Assembly: GCF_032190635.1 (NCBI RefSeq)
Contig: NZ_JAVLAS010000001.1
Span: 2,046,001-2,110,000 of the forward strand
Direction of reading: 5' to 3'
DNA: 64,000 nt
Source of the DNA: Levilactobacillus zymae
Lineage (GTDB): Bacteria; Bacillota; Bacilli; Lactobacillales; Lactobacillaceae
A program made the translations under genes and the position numbers. A model generated the notes under the pieces. The model worked only from the letters and a program-made list of their open reading frames with translations. It was not told where the DNA came from and did no database searches. Positions within the stretch are counted from its first letter, which is position 1. The number at the start of each line of letters is the position of its first letter. Of the stretch, positions 63,896 through 64,000 are shown one piece after another.

Positions 63896-64000
63896 CTACA
63901 CCTCCTTAGCGGTTTGGTCCCAAGCGGCTTGGAATCGCTGCAGGCCCACGTCCGTATACGGGTGGGTAAAGCTGGCCTGGTAGACGCCCAGGCCGGCGGT
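63896..64000 (-). CDS. Transaldolase (C-terminus only), probable sulfofructose transaldolase
   Basis: The last 34 residues and stop of a gene that continues beyond the right edge: VYQASFTHPYTDVGLQRFQAAWDQTAKEV. The HPxTDxGLxxFxxxW pattern is the usual C-terminus of small transaldolases and fructose-6-phosphate aldolases (TalC/FSA group). It ends four bases upstream of the isomerase start, clearly one operon. The sulfofructose role is inferred from its neighbours. Confidence 0.65.
   Translation of the reverse strand, partial: TAGLGVYQASFTHPYTDVGLQRFQAAWDQTAKEV

Overview
This 64 kb window is chromosomal DNA of a lactic acid bacterium of the family Lactobacillaceae. The evidence is the rpsG-rpsL-rpoC-rpoB block, a ctsR-clpC pair without mcsA/mcsB, a T-box in front of serS, a lysine riboswitch in front of lysP, and proteins typical of the group (DUF4811 beside a drug exporter, PepD, PepN, a deoxynucleoside kinase). 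The moderately high GC content suggests the Levilactobacillus branch or a relative, but the species cannot be fixed from this sequence alone.

Layout: 1-9.3 kb holds rpsG (cut by the left edge), rpsL, a prepilin peptidase on the plus strand, and rpoC-rpoB, with promoters and leaders for both operons. 9.3-13.3 kb holds a TetR regulator and the CtsR-controlled ctsR-clpC operon. 13.3-14.3 kb is an eight-tRNA operon driven by a duplicated promoter. 14.5-18.8 kb has serS with its T-box, a deoxynucleoside kinase and lysP with its lysine riboswitch. 18.8-33.6 kb is housekeeping and transport: acetyltransferases, an esterase, a PAP2 phosphatase, a two-part ThrE-like exporter, a DtxR/MntR-type regulator, a CDF metal transporter, a MerR-controlled DHA2 drug exporter, AzlCD, a DUF1003 protein with a likely 27-residue partner, an RluA enzyme and a degenerate GcvH-like protein.

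33.8-52 kb is less orderly. It contains an AraR-like regulator split by a frameshift, RecQ, CoA-disulfide reductase-rhodanese, PepD, a tyrosine-phosphatase lipoprotein, PepN, two secreted matrixin-like proteases, an ABC exporter whose permease has an internal stop, an AT-rich secreted protein, and an IS21-family element with a 6-bp target duplication. The element sits just in front of an already broken XRE regulator. 52-60.4 kb returns to housekeeping: guaA, coaA, helD, a CPA2 antiporter and a phosphoglycerate-mutase-like phosphatase.

The most interesting region is 60.5-64 kb. Three minus-strand genes in tight succession encode the C-terminus of a small transaldolase (cut by the right edge), an L-fucose-isomerase-like enzyme, and a GH31 enzyme with every residue I could place from E. 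coli YihQ sulfoquinovosidase at identical spacing. Together they look like the sulfoquinovose transaldolase (sulfo-TAL) pathway, which degrades the plant sulfolipid sugar. The GH31 gene carries a single frameshift. Pathway identity is an inference from homology and gene order; the rest of the operon lies beyond the window.
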